Positions 32,205 to 42,288 of a stretch of 64,000 nucleotides of DNA are shown piece after piece. The notes beneath the pieces were generated by a model. The model saw nothing but the letters and a program-made list of their open reading frames with translations. It had not been told where the DNA came from and did no database searches. This stretch comes from Tenodera sinensis (taxonomy: Eukaryota > Arthropoda > Insecta > Mantodea > Mantidae): assembly GCA_030765045.1 (NCBI GenBank), contig CM060964.1, forward strand, positions 147,682,065-147,746,064. Reading direction: 5' to 3'. A program made the position numbers and the translations under genes. Every line of letters starts with the position of its first letter. Position 1 is the stretch's first letter.

Positions 32205-33095
32205 GTACTAGGCCTTCTATATCACCCTCGTATGCATCGCTTCCATGGTCCACTTTACCGGCAACACGAAGTCCAGGTTTTCAAATATTGTCCCCGAGAG
32301 GGTAGTACTGCAGGGGAAGTAGGAGGCTGCCTTGCAAAAGGTGCGGTATCCGGTTAAATTATACAGTGTTTCAAAGACGGATGAGCAAATGGTGGGCACC
32401 AAGTGCACCATGACGCTGCAACCTACGCAATCCAAGTTCAGCCTGCAGCTACCACAGGGCATCGAGTAGCAGCCTGAGGAGTCGGTAAAGAGCGTTAACT
32501 CCGTTATGACCAAACATCTTCAGGGGCAGGACATATTTCGCATCGATTCAGCAAAGTATGTTTTTGTAAACAATGAGGCCGTGCACTCGGAACCAATACC
32601 CTTCGTTCCATTCGGGCTTTCGTGGAAAATGCCTTGCCGGTAACCCTCCTACAACCTAATGAGGGCTTCGTTTCCGATGCCCCAAAGCCAAAAGCAAAAT
32701 CTGGAACCGATTCCAAACCATCCATGAGCTCGTTCGGCTCACAGACAAATCAACCTGCTGTTCCAACACCCAATACCATTGCCCTCCGCCACAACGAGGC
32801 CTAAGGCCTCGCCCTAATGGTGGGGTCGCAAGCTGCGCCTCATAAGTCGGCTGGCGATGCTATCTTGGGAAGAGCGACGTTCAAGGGACACCTCGTCCAC
32901 AGTTTGCTGCTATGCCCATCTCTGGCCAACATGCTCGGTTTTGAACCATTCAGCAACGTCATTCATGCAAAGCAGGGAATGCACCCCGTGGACACCTATA
33001 TGGGATTTCCTTAGGAAATGTTCATCTATTGCAATCTCGTGGTGGGCGACACCTTTGGTCAAGTAATCGAAAGTGTGGCCGTGGAGTAACAAAGC
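32205..33095 (+). pseudogene. Polinton penton-like minor capsid protein, broken
   Basis: Near 32217 the + strand reads FYITLVCIASMVHFTGNT, matching the FYVTLPSNSS-type start of Polinton penton-like proteins. The end near 33020 has MFIYCNLVVGDTFG, matching their last strand. Between them frames shift repeatedly (32622-32804, 32817-33014). Its position just before the pVI-like and major capsid genes agrees with a structural role. Confidence 0.68.
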
Positions 33096-33113
33096 AGCAG
33101 CAACAACACATAC

Positions 33114-33720
33114 ATGAACCATGAAAAAACCTTCGCGCTGCTAAAATGGGTGCTTGTGGAGCAGCATGTTTTTAGAAGATTTGAGAAACGGTTACGGAGA
33201 TCTCCTACCATTTTCAGACGGCGTTTCCTCCACTATAGTGCTCTCCTTCAGACCGAAGCCTCCGCCATGGAATTGAATTCCGTCACACAGTACTATCTCA
33301 ATCAGACTGGAGGAGCGCTATACGAATGTGATTTCGTTCTCTTTAGGGGCAAGCGCTATCAGAGGGGAAGCGGTGTGTTCTCCACTCTTGGAGATCTTTT
33401 TAGAACAATGTTTCCGTTTCCTGAGAGCGGCGCCAAGGTGATCGGAAAGGAGGCCCTTAAGATGGACGAAACGTGCTAGCCGACGTAGCTACCTCCGGAA
33501 CGGCTCCCAAAGAGGCGATAAGGACGGGGCTCAAAGAGGTGGGGTTCAATCTTAAGCGAAAGGCCGACGTGAAGATCAGTTCCATGCTGGGCTCCGGCCT
33601 GCGCCGCATTAAGAGACTAAAATGCTCTCGAGTAGCGGCAAACACACAGTCTAGGCCTGGTCGCAGAAGGCGCAAGGTTCAACATCTTTGTGTAATGACT
33701 GAAGCCGACGCCGTGCACAT
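33114..33720 (+). pseudogene. Polinton pVI-like minor capsid protein
   Basis: Frame 33114-33479 contains, from its internal Met at 33267, a short amino terminus (VTQYYLNQTGGALYE) and FRGKRYQRGSGVFSTLGDLF followed by GAKVIGKEAL. Frame 33473-33700 continues it (ATSGTAPKEAIRTGLKE) and ends in basic, Lys/Arg-rich sequence. This Gly-rich, amphipathic layout is the one described as pVI/pX-like in Polintons. One frameshift near 33475 breaks it. Confidence 0.65.
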
Positions 33721-34984
33721 AAGCTCCAAACTGGACCTTTTTAAAGACCTTTATCGTTCAAATAAACGTGGAGGAGTGGTACTTCATTTCCCTCAATCCT
33801 CAAACTACAGTGATGAAGAAAACCCCCACCACCTTTCACAATTATTCCGGCAATGCCGAGGACTACCTCGACCTCACGTACGTTGTTCTTGAGTTTGCGG
33901 TGCGCATCGTAGACGCCGAGGACATTGCGCTCAAAGACGAGGTGTACGCCACCCTGGTCAACAATCCTCTCAATGTACCGTTTCAACAGGTAGAGTCACC
34001 CTCAACAATATCATCGTTTCCATTTCCTACGCAGGTTACCCCTAGAAAACGTACCTCGAAACGCTTCTCAATTACTCCGAGGATGCAATGAACACCAGGC
34101 TGCAGTCGGGCATTTGGAGGAACGATACCACCGCCGTCATGGATATGTGGGATGGCAATGCAAGAATGATGTATGGCCATGGACATACCAAAGGCGGCCT
34201 GGTCGTACAACTCATGGGATGCCTCTCCAACACACTCTCCAGACAGGGAATCCTACTCTTAAACAACGTCAGCGTTACCATATAGCTCACACCCTCTTCG
34301 CCCAAGTTTCACCTCTTCTCGACGGCAAAGGGCTTAAAGGGATACACAGACAATTTTGCAAAGTTATATCTCAAAACCGTCAGACCTTCGCCCACCATAA
34401 AACAGGCCCATCACGCTGTTCTCTCAAAAAGCCACGCCAAATACCATCTCAAGGTTGTTAGCTTTCACTCCCTAAGTCTTCCTAAGGGATCCAGCGGAAT
34501 GACGTTCAACGACGTGTTTTTCGGTCAAATCCCCTGAAGGGTGGTTGTCGCCTTGATTTCCGATAAGGCCTACTGTGGACAGTACCCCTCCAAACCGTTT
34601 AACCGTAAGCACTTTAACACGAATTCCTTTCAAATGTACGTTAGTGGTCAACCTATTCCTTCGCAACTCCTTCAACCCAACTTTGACAATGGGCAATTCG
34701 TGCAATGATTTCAAACCAATCAGGACGGCCTAAGAATTCACTTTAAGGACAAGGGTCACTCTATCTCCAGAGATCAATACGGTCATGGTTACATGGTTAT
34801 GGTGACTGATCCAACCAACGACATGAGCGCCAATGCCCACTACATCTCTGGTCAGCGCAACAGTGCAGTATTTATAAGCAATGGATTTTCTAAACCTCTC
34901 ACAGACGCCGTTATGCTTCTCGTTTTAGAGGAAATTCATCGCACCATAGAAATAGACGCCAACCGTTCCATCTTTTTGTGGTGA
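33695..34984 (+). pseudogene. Polinton major capsid protein (double jelly-roll), frameshifted
   Basis: The likely start is ATG at 33695 (TEADAVHISSKLDLF). Blocks appear in order across frames: NYSGNAEDYLDLTYVVLE near 33840, NNPLNVPFQQV near 33960, a TLLNYSEDAMN-type block near 34060-34090, then the end of the protein at 34793-34984 (MVMVTDPTNDMSANAH to the stop). These match the adenovirus-hexon-like capsid protein of Polintons in content and length (about 430 codons). I count at least four frame changes, so no protein can be made. Confidence 0.8.
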
Positions 34985-35627
34985 ACACGTACCACCTCAC
35001 ACGCTTTCTATCCACCTGCTCATTCACGCGCGCTTTCTTTTCTGCGTTTTTTTGCGTGCGATCGATTGCCTCCGGCTTGCTCTCTTTCATCCTTTCCTCT
35101 AGCCCTGGTCATCAACACAGACCCGAGCACGCAACCAGGAGAACACTGGGTCTGCATCTTCGTCGATACAAGCTGCAGAGGGAAATATTTTGATAGTTTC
35201 GGTCTAAGCACCATAGTGCCTCGCATTTTAAATGGCTCAAATCGGTTTGCGGAACCCGTTGGATGCACAGCTTCGTTGCTTGCAGGGCAATAACAGTACC
35301 ACCTGCGATCATTACGTCATTGATTACCTTTCTCACCACTGCGCGGGCATATCCCGTGAAATGTATCTTTCTAAATTTCGTTGCAAAGATTTCCTTTATA
35401 ACGATCGTCTCATTCTTAAAACCTACAATCACGTATGCCTGACCAAAAGCTCGCATCCTCACCAATTTTGCCGGCCATTGCAGGCAGGTCCAGATTTTCG
35501 CTTTTCCGCCTCTCTCTATCTCGCCCCTAATCTCTACATTTCTCACATCTCCCTAATCATTCCCCTGCCTCGATTTCAGCTCTTCTATAACACCTGCGTA
35601 GGGCTCCATCTGTCCAGTGCGCCATGA
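34978..35627 (+). pseudogene. Polinton adenovirus-type cysteine protease, frameshifted
   Basis: The expected start overlaps the capsid stop (VNTYHLTRFLST near 34978). Frame 35066-35293 carries LVINTDPSTQPGEHWVCIFV with the catalytic His and KYFDSFGL with the Asp region. Frame 35232-35627 carries STTCDHYVIDYLSHHCAG with the expected catalytic Cys. In intact relatives the residue after that Cys is usually Gly, here Asp. The enzyme class matures capsid proteins. Frame changes inactivate this copy. Confidence 0.75.
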
Positions 35628-36069
35628 GCAACAAGCAGAACGAGCGGGTGGACGGTCCACATTTGTCAGAGTACGTATGGCAGCACGTGCGTGTGTGCTT
35701 TTTTATATTATTCATTATTTCTAACATTTTGCACCTGCTACAGTGCACAGCAGCGGCGTCTCCTGGGCTCTCTATCCAACATCTACTTCCTCAACCTCTA
35801 GCAAACCAAGTTTGTCGGTGTCGGATTTGCTTCACGGGAGCCCTTTCAACTTAGGGTCTCATTAGCCAAGTTTGGCTCAGGCACAGGCGTAACCCTGCCG
35901 GCGAAGGATTGGCAGAAGCTGGTGGACGCAAAGGACGTCATTCAACGAGTCATTCGTGACCCCGACGTCCACCCTCAGGAATATCATATTTCCGCTCAAG
36001 CACATTTTCGGCAAACCTCTCATTGTGGTGAAGGACCTAAAGCGCGGCAGCATCGTTCTTAACCCATAG
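35624..36069 (+). pseudogene. Unassigned Polinton protein
   Basis: A start MSNKQNERVDGPHLSEYVW at 35624 leads into frames with SLSNIYFLNL and KFGSGTGVTLPAKDWQKLV near 35780-35930, broken by one stop and a shift. I believe a protein of this type recurs after the protease in arthropod Polintons but cannot name its function. Confidence 0.5.
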
Positions 36070-36417
36070 GAATGAGATGTTCTCGATGGCCCAAACTAAC
36101 TCATTTCAGACATCCTATTTCACAAAACACAGAAGAGGCTGACGTGTAAAACCAAGTCTCAGCATTCCGCAAGACTATGCTTCACAGCTACGCGTCCAAT
36201 GTTCCTTTCCAATCCATCAATTTCACGCTATTCACCATGTACATCCGGTCCAACAAACTTAGAACATTCCTAGAGGTAGAACATTACCTCAAGCCTCTCT
36301 TGCTACGCAATATCGTGCGACCAAGGTCCTAACCTTTTACCTCTCAGTCACCTTTTAACTACCGTTGAGCATGAGCAACAAACATTACGTGTCTGTCTAC
36401 TTGTGACGGTGACAAGG
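36070..36417 (+). other. Polinton segment, unassigned, with start of a gene cut by the hAT element
   Basis: No intact frame. An ATG at 36371 opens a short frame whose continuation is found beyond the hAT element at 38775. Single-copy sequence across the duplicated 8-bp site keeps one reading frame there. Confidence 0.5.
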
Positions 36418-36933
36418 TTCATAAGTAGGGCTCGGAAGTTCATGCTCTAAAAAGCACTGAAATATGCATGCAAATATGCTCTTAAAAGCTTGAAAATATG
36501 CCAAGAAATATGCACTATTTAACTAAAACAATTAATGTCCCTTTGCAGTAGACAAGAGACTTAGTATAAATAATAAATAAAGTTACCTTATACCTTAGAG
36601 GTTGAAGCAGAAGTCGTCCCACTGCTAGTATTAACTGCTAAATTGCAGTTCACAACCAACACTTTGCAAAAATTTTCAACTGTAAAACATCGTCTGTTGT
36701 CTCACAAAACACTTTTGTAACGTGAAAAACCTCTCCACGTCACAAGATGTTATCGGGGTATATTTAAATTATGTTAACTGCTTCACAGAGAGAGTCAAGT
36801 CTCTTGGTGTGACAGATGGTTTCCTTTTGAGGATATCTCGAATATCGCACATCTGTTTATAATCAATTTTTTTTTGATATTACATAATTCACTTTCTCTT
36901 TCACTTTTTGTCCTATGCTACAAGGAACCGAAC

Positions 36934-37425
36934 TTAGGTCACATATTGTTTTTCAAATACAGTAAATGATTCGTGCAAAGGAGATCCTACAGCTTCCAAT
37001 GCCGTTATGGCTGTTGGTAAGAAAGAAAAATGGGTAGATATGAAACTAAGATCCTCTTTTAACCCAGTGTCTGATAGGATATTTTGCACAGTTTCTATTG
37101 ATGAAGCATCTTTTGAGTCCAATGAATTAACAACCTCTTCGACTATTTCTATGTGCTCAGCATAATATAAAACTGCATCGACCCATGTTCCCCATCGAGT
37201 TAACACTGGTGCAGGAGGAAGTCGGATATCAGATGCTGTTGATCTAAACAACTTAACTCTTTTAGGAGATTTAACAAAAACTCCCTGTGTATTGGACACA
37301 AATCTATCTACCATCGGGAAAGAATCACGAATTGTCTCAGAAATGCGATGAAGAGCGTGTGCCAAACAAGCTATGTGAATTAAGTTAGGGAAAATACCTT
37401 TCAGAGTTTGTCCTGATTTTACCAT
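36934..37425 (-). pseudogene. hAT transposase, second part (core)
   Basis: The 163-residue frame has IHIACLAHALHRISETIRD, the His/Ala block of hAT transposases, and later LPPAPVLTRWGTWVDAVLYY, the usual RWxTW block. It continues the frame at 37586-38116, from which it is separated by about 160 bp with shifts. The carboxy-terminal dimerisation domain (expected left of 36934) was not recognised. The enzyme is inactive as read. Confidence 0.8.
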
Positions 37426-37585
37426 ATAAGGACCTGCATCAGTAACAAAATGAAAGTAACCGGTCGTATTTGATTCGACATGGCCATAGTGATTTCAAAG
37501 AGTCCATCACAAACTGGGTCACAGCTACATTGTCAGTGGCCGACGATTCGCACACATTGAGAAGATAAGGTGTAGTCTTTTGTTC

Positions 37586-38116
37586 CTAATTTAAAGCACC
37601 CACGATTATATTATCAATAGAACGGCGCTCAGAATCAGGGGTTTCATCGACAGATAACCACACAAACTGATTCACTAATTCATTTTGTATATTTGACAAT
37701 ACGTTATAGTAACAATGTCCTACATAAGTCTTACGCAGTGTACTTTCTTCAGGCACACGTTGTCGAGTGTACTTGGCAAGAAAGTTTTTAAGTGTCGCAT
37801 TACTAATTTTTAACAAGGGAATATCAGCAGTTAAAAATGCTTGGCACAAGTCATAGGAAAATTCAGTAACCCTACTTCCTAAACACTGTATTAGCTGTTT
37901 TTGAACAGGTTCTTTGTTTGTAAGTTTTCTGATTAAATGCTCCTTATGTTTTGCTGTATTTATGTGCTGAACTATTTGAAATCTTTTCTCACTCCCTACA
38001 CTTTTCTCACACGCTCCACAAAACAGTGCCCTACTATCTGTAGATATTAAATCACCCAAAAACTCGTTCTGTAAATTAATTAATCTGGCACTCAAAGTTG
38101 GTTTTATTTTCGACAT
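37586..38116 (-). pseudogene. hAT transposase, first part with zinc finger
   Basis: The frame starts at ATG 38116 and runs 176 residues. A CGGBP1-like C2H2 finger is visible (ALFCGACEKSV then QHINTAKHKEHL), followed by FSYDLCQAFLTADIPLLKI and, near residue 155, VWLSVDETPDSERR, whose Asp is the first catalytic residue of hAT enzymes. This domain order is typical of the CGGBP1-type hAT family. It is the best preserved gene in the Polinton region, which fits a later insertion. Confidence 0.85.
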
Positions 38117-38388
38117 TTAAAGAGCTTTTTAACATTTTATACGCCTAATTTAATTTGGTGGGAACCAGTTCACAACACTGTTATGTTTGAAGGCCACAAC
38201 TACTGGTGGGCAGGCAAGCGTTGCTATAATCGTGCTGCTCAAAACGTTGACCTGCACTGTATCTTTGTTAATATAAACCTCTCATATAACGCACTGATTA
38301 TTTTGTACAAACATATTTATAATGAAAGGATGGAAACAGGGGATTCACTGCATGACAACATGACTCAACATTAGTTCTCACCACCTCG

Positions 38389-38635
38389 CGAGTTGCATCA
38401 TCATGTGCAATACTACCAATGTGAAAAATATCATACAGATGGAAAAAATAATAATAAGCCATAAAATAATTAAAATACGCAATATAGGGGCTATAATACT
38501 GAAATCTTCGTGAGTTGCATCATCACGTGCAACATTACTAATATGAAAAATATTATCCAGATGGAAAACAATAATAAAAAACCATAGAAATAATTAAAAC
38601 ATGCAATATAGGGACTATAATATTGAAATAATATG
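38389..38635. repeat. 123-bp tandem duplication inside the hAT element
   Basis: The segment beginning gagttgcatcatca at 38389 repeats at 38512, and the similarity lasts for about one full unit. The two units differ at several positions. Confidence 0.75.
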
Positions 38636-38774
38636 CATTTATAAAAAATCAAGAAAATATGCAGTTATATGCAGCATAAAATCATGTCCAAATAACTGAA
38701 AATTCCATAATTCGTGCACATAATGTAAAAGCATACATTTTTAACCCCTATGAAAAAAAAAACATATTCATAAG

Positions 38775-39251
38775 AATTACAATCTGCAGGGACGTCCTAA
38801 GAAATATGCACCCTACGCCCTAAAGTTCATCGATGGCGCCCATGACAGAAATGTCATCTCTGTCAAGTTCCACAGCTACCAAGCCATCACCAAACTATGT
38901 CTTTGCCGACATGAACATACAAGACATTCAGTTATCGGCGAAAACCTGGCCCCACAAAAACGGTAACGAGGAAATCGAAGAAAATAACCCAGAGGATCAT
39001 TTATTTCGGTTCGTTCCGAAAAAAGTTTATTCATCGTCTTCTGTGAAAATCCCTTCCTCTCTACCACCGAAATGCAACTCATGATCGACGATGGGCGTTT
39101 GAGCTATGGCCGTTGTCTTTCCATGCATTTAGGCAATACCGTGCCTTACATCATTCCCAAACTTATTCTGGGACATTGTATCCTCAGCGTATAGGAAAAT
39201 AGGGTTCCAGAAATACAGGCCCATCCCACCTATAACAACCTCGCCAGCTAA
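38775..39251 (+). pseudogene. Unassigned Polinton protein, resumed after the hAT insertion
   Basis: Broken frames carry ALKFIDGAHDRNVISVKF near 38810 and MIDDGRLSYGRCLSMHLGN near 39080, ending near 39230. It continues the gene opened at 36371. One long frame, 38833-39084, is a different reading of the same DNA. No family name can be given. Confidence 0.5.
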
Positions 39252-39313
39252 GTCAGAAGTGACGTCTAGCGGAAAAACCAGACGCACGTGTCCGCTCCTG
39301 CTTCATTAGCACC

Positions 39314-39895
39314 ATGCCAGCAGCAGCTTGCGCACCGCTTCACTGTTCCATGTGCTTTCATTCCCAGTGTCGCTGCAGCACACGTTCCTACTGGTGCGAT
39401 AAATGCAGCGCAGGGTCTTCACTGACTTGCAGAAATTGCAACATAAAATTGACGCCATCTTACAGAGGAATTCCAGGAGCAATGGCAGAGATACCAGCTC
39501 TAATGAAACACCTCAAGCACTCTCTCAACTCAGCAATGAGGAGCTTAACTGCGTGCTTTTGCACGCCGACAGCATCTTCCCGGCATATACTCCGCATGAT
39601 TTAGATTCGGTTTGGGAGCGTCTATCGCCACAACAACAGCACAAACTTTATTCATGCCGTTGGTCCAAGCGACATTGGAACTAATCATGGCATCGCATTC
39701 ACATTGATGGCCCCGCACTTATCATCGCACATTGACCATTTTATCGCCAAGGTTAACCTTTCTCCACCAGCTTGCAGCTCTTATCGCCATCAGACCGGAT
39801 GTTTGCCTTCCGTTCCCTCCGCACGTATAAGCTCATTTTCCGCCTATGAGCATACAACCTCTCCATAATGGCGTGTAGCAACATCGTGATCTTAA
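39314..39895 (+). pseudogene. Unassigned Polinton protein with Cys-rich start
   Basis: The start at 39314 gives a Cys-rich segment (CSMCFHSQCRCS, then CDKCSAG and CRNCNIKL) that could bind zinc. The reading passes into frame 39403-39684 (LSNEELNCVLLHADSIFP and YTPHDLDSVWERLSP) and then into a further frame near 39700-39880. Several shifts are present. Function unknown. Confidence 0.45.
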
Positions 39896-39897
39896 CC

Positions 39898-40112
39898 TGA
39901 TGGTTGAAACTCTTCATTCCATATCCATCGGTGAGCTTCAGAGAGGCCGCCCGTACAGGATCCAGGGTGCCAGGGCACTCTCCGCCAAGTACGGCAGAAA
40001 AATTGCTGCCATCATCAAGAACCACGAACTATTTATGCCTTCCAACTTCGAGGCCATGTTTCAAGAAGCCATCGAGGAGGTCAAGTCTGTTCTTCTGTGC
40101 CCAACGTAAGTT
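39898..40112 (+). pseudogene. Small unassigned Polinton protein
   Basis: Frame 39900-40109 has LHSISIGELQRGRPYRIQGA, then ALSAKYGRKIAAI and FMPSNFEAMF. I recognise this as a short protein common in arthropod Polintons and related repeats, with a likely OB-like beta pattern (inference). Its function is not known to me. Confidence 0.45.
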
Positions 40113-40129
40113 GGGAGGGGGGGGGTCGA

Positions 40130-40650
40130 AATGCACAAGACGGGTTACAAACGGCGCATTGCAAAGTTCTTCTACCCTTCTCCTCGAGATCCCTCACGAC
40201 CCAAATCATACTCCCATTTCCAAAACTTTTCCTCTCGTCAGTCTCACTTGGGCCACCAACATGCCTTGCAAGTCCTACCCAGTGCACATTCACCTCATCC
40301 TTTCCTGCAGAATCATCTTTGACATAGATGCAGAGACAAACGTCGATGCTACAGGACGCTACGTCAATGACTGTCGCAACGTATCGCAGGGAATCTCCGC
40401 CTTTGGCAACTGCAAAATTGTCACCATTAAGGTTTTCTCCGGTAATGCTCACCTCATTAACCCCCAGTTCGTCCCTTCAATAACAACCTGTTGCGTCGGC
40501 CATGTTACATGCAACGTCTATCCTGGAAACAACAGCATTCGGTCTATAGACAGCATCATCACCCCCTCCACTTCTATGTGGTTTAGACAACAGCGGTGTA
40601 GCAGTAGCAGAAACAACTTCTGTGCATCTTCTGAGGAATAGCTTTTCCAT
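40130..40650 (+). pseudogene. Unassigned frame at the Polinton right end
   Basis: The end of frame 39904-40641 reads FDIDAETNVDATGRYVNDCR and CKIVTIKVFSGNAHL. The DATGRYVND string resembles part of SET-like folds seen in some mobile-element proteins, but too little is preserved. I leave it unassigned. Polinton-like composition ends near 40650. Confidence 0.35.
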
Positions 40651-40747
40651 TCTTGTTTTGGTTATGACTAGGTGTTTATTTAGAACTCTGAACGTTGCTT
40701 GTAATAATATTGAGGGATAGCTGTTGAAATGAAGAAGATCCTCGTCC

Positions 40748-40750
<3 letters not shown>

Positions 40751-40799
<49 letters not shown>
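40751..40799. repeat. (GA)n microsatellite
   Basis: About 49 bp of perfect AG dinucleotides directly right of the Polinton fragment. Confidence 0.97.
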
Positions 40800-40801
<2 letters not shown>

Positions 40802-41103
40802 ACTCGATCACACCATATGTTACTAGAAATTGTGTAACAATGAAAGCGTTAACTGTTCCTTTCTCCATTATTCTCTTGTTAAATGAGTATATTATGGTGC
40901 ACTGAGGATTTATCATTCCGCGTGACAGCTGCGACACATGTTCTTAACAGGAGGGCTACATTGTGTGGCTAATTCTCTTTTACGGAAGAGAGAGTTATTG
41001 AGCTTTTACGGAAAATGATTTTAAATGATTAACACTATGTTTGTGTGAATGGCTTTCATTATCCTGTTTAAGAAAGTTTTTAGAATTGCACGTTTTGTTA
41101 CAG

Positions 41104-41330
41104 GTTGACCTTAAGGACAACTGTAAGGGTGGAAAAAGGAGCTCAGCTGCATACCACGTACACTCACACCTTATTACCCACACTTCTTAGACGCGAGAAT
41201 CTCAAGGAGACCAAATACTTCAGCTGTACCTGTTCTCGATGTGCGGATCCTACTGAACTGGGTACCCATATGAGTTCTCTGAAATGCAACAAATGCGAGT
41301 CTGGCTTGATTCTTTCTAGCGGCCCTATTG
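41104..41330 (+). CDS. SmydA-type SET/MYND protein, exon with SET end and post-SET cysteines
   Basis: This 227-bp exon lies between ttgttacag and attg|gtaaga and starts with the base that completes the codon from 28339. It encodes RVEKGAQLHTTYTHTLLPTL, the SET segment containing the usual Tyr near GExLxxxY, then LLRRENLKETKYFSC. The post-SET zinc cluster follows (CTCSRCADPTELGTHMSSLK, CNKCESG). This order is diagnostic for SMYD/SmydA proteins. The frame leaves one base for a following exon. That exon, which should hold the helical carboxy-terminal domain, was not found in the remaining 22 kb. Confidence 0.87.
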
Positions 41331-41915
41331 GTAAGACAAGTTTCACAATCTTTTGACAATTCATTTTACTGATAGACTGCTGTTCAATTTTGTTACACAT
41401 ACAAGGAAAATCTAGTTGGATTTTAGCACTAATGGAGCATTATCGCATTACTGCGTTTATTGGAGGTTTTTAGATGGCATAAAAAGTACACTGAAATATC
41501 TGAAAAACCTTAAATATCTCCAAACTTATTCTTCGTATTGCCTAGAGTTTGCGTTGTCTTTCTCTAAAACGGTCGGTTTCTTCATCTTAATTTATATTAT
41601 AGAAAATCACCAGGACGTTAAAACTAGAACATGTTTCATAATCTACCACAGGTTTCACTTTTATTACTACGACTAATAATTTACAGCAAATTAACTGCTT
41701 CTGAGTATAGAAATACAAAATAAAGAATGATTAAGCGTAGGAGGAGAACTATAGTAAACGATTTCATTCTAAAGTTATATTGTCAATAGTAAACACGTAC
41801 CTACTTCTTGAAGTCAATATTCTAAAGCTTAAAACTCAAAACGAGCTCAAGGAAGATTATGGTGGACTACAAGTACCTAGATTTAAGGCGCCAAATCGCT
41901 TTTTTATGAAACGTA
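41331..41915 (+). other. SmydA intron start, no element recognised
   Basis: Donor gtaaga followed by AT-rich sequence with no supported feature. Confidence 0.5.
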
Positions 41916-42288
41916 TATGATAAGTAACAGACCGCCTCCGTAGCGCAGTTGGTAATGCGCTTGCCTCTGGCGCGGAGGACCCGGGTTCGATCCCCGGTAC
42001 CAGTATGGGGATTTTATCCCCTCTGGGGGGTCTGGCACGGGGTGCACTCAGCCTCGTTAGCTCCCGGGAGGGCCAATTGAGGAGCTACTTGATGGAGAAG
42101 TAGCGGCCCCAGGTCTAGAAGACCGCATAACTGGCCGGGAGGGCTCGGGGCACTGACCACGTTCCACCCTCCAGTATTGTACCTCACCAATGACGCCTGT
42201 AGTGGGCAGAGGTGGGGGATGCAGCGGCTGGGCGGTAGGCCTTGGCCCCTCGTGGGCTGTCACGGCGGGGCTTAGTTTATGATAAGTA
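41916..42288 (+). mobile_element. SINE family 4, 351 bp, tRNA-derived
   Basis: The element 41927-42277 is flanked by tatgataagta (41916-41926 and 42278-42288). Its head has A box TAGCGCAGTTGGT and B box GGTTCGATCCC and could fold like a tRNA (gcctccgtagcgcag ... ggttcgatccccgg). A GC-rich body of about 270 bp follows. The duplication shows it is a retroposed SINE and not a tRNA gene. Confidence 0.88.

Larger units (their letters stand above)
36418..38774 (-). mobile_element. hAT element inserted in the Polinton, 8-bp target duplication
   Basis: The 8-bp ttcataag occurs at 36418-36425 and 38767-38774, the length typical of hAT. The left end starts TAGGGCTCGG; near the right end the complement reads CATAGGGGTTAAAAATG, preceded by an A run. 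Thus the inverted repeats are poor or the right end is extended by about 16 bp. The motif ATATGC recurs close to both ends. Polinton coding sequence continues across the site if the element and one duplication copy are ignored, which independently supports the boundaries. Confidence 0.83.
29345..40650 (+). mobile_element. Polinton/Maverick fragment, decayed, interrupted by a hAT element
   Basis: A row of broken + strand frames shows Polinton hallmark genes in this order: tail of protein-primed DNA polymerase B, packaging ATPase, retrovirus-like integrase with chromodomain, penton-like protein, pVI-like protein, double jelly-roll major capsid protein, adenovirus-type cysteine protease, and several proteins without assigned function. 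Most frames contain stops or shifts. The amino-terminal part of the polymerase and the long inverted repeats are not seen, so this is a fragment of about 9 kb plus a 2.3-kb hAT insertion. The whole lies in a SmydA intron. Confidence 0.88.

Noticed and set aside
29345..40650. Recent adenovirus-like or intact viral integration
   Set aside because: All capsid, protease and integrase frames are broken, an integrase with chromodomain is present and the gene set is that of Polintons. An old transposon fragment explains it better.
40680..40937. Minus-strand frame with Ser-Leu repeats
   Set aside because: It translates the (GA)n microsatellite.
41930..42003. Possible tRNA gene
   Set aside because: Same reasoning: it is the head of a 351-bp SINE with an 11-bp duplication. 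A folding search with a tRNA model would be the decisive test.
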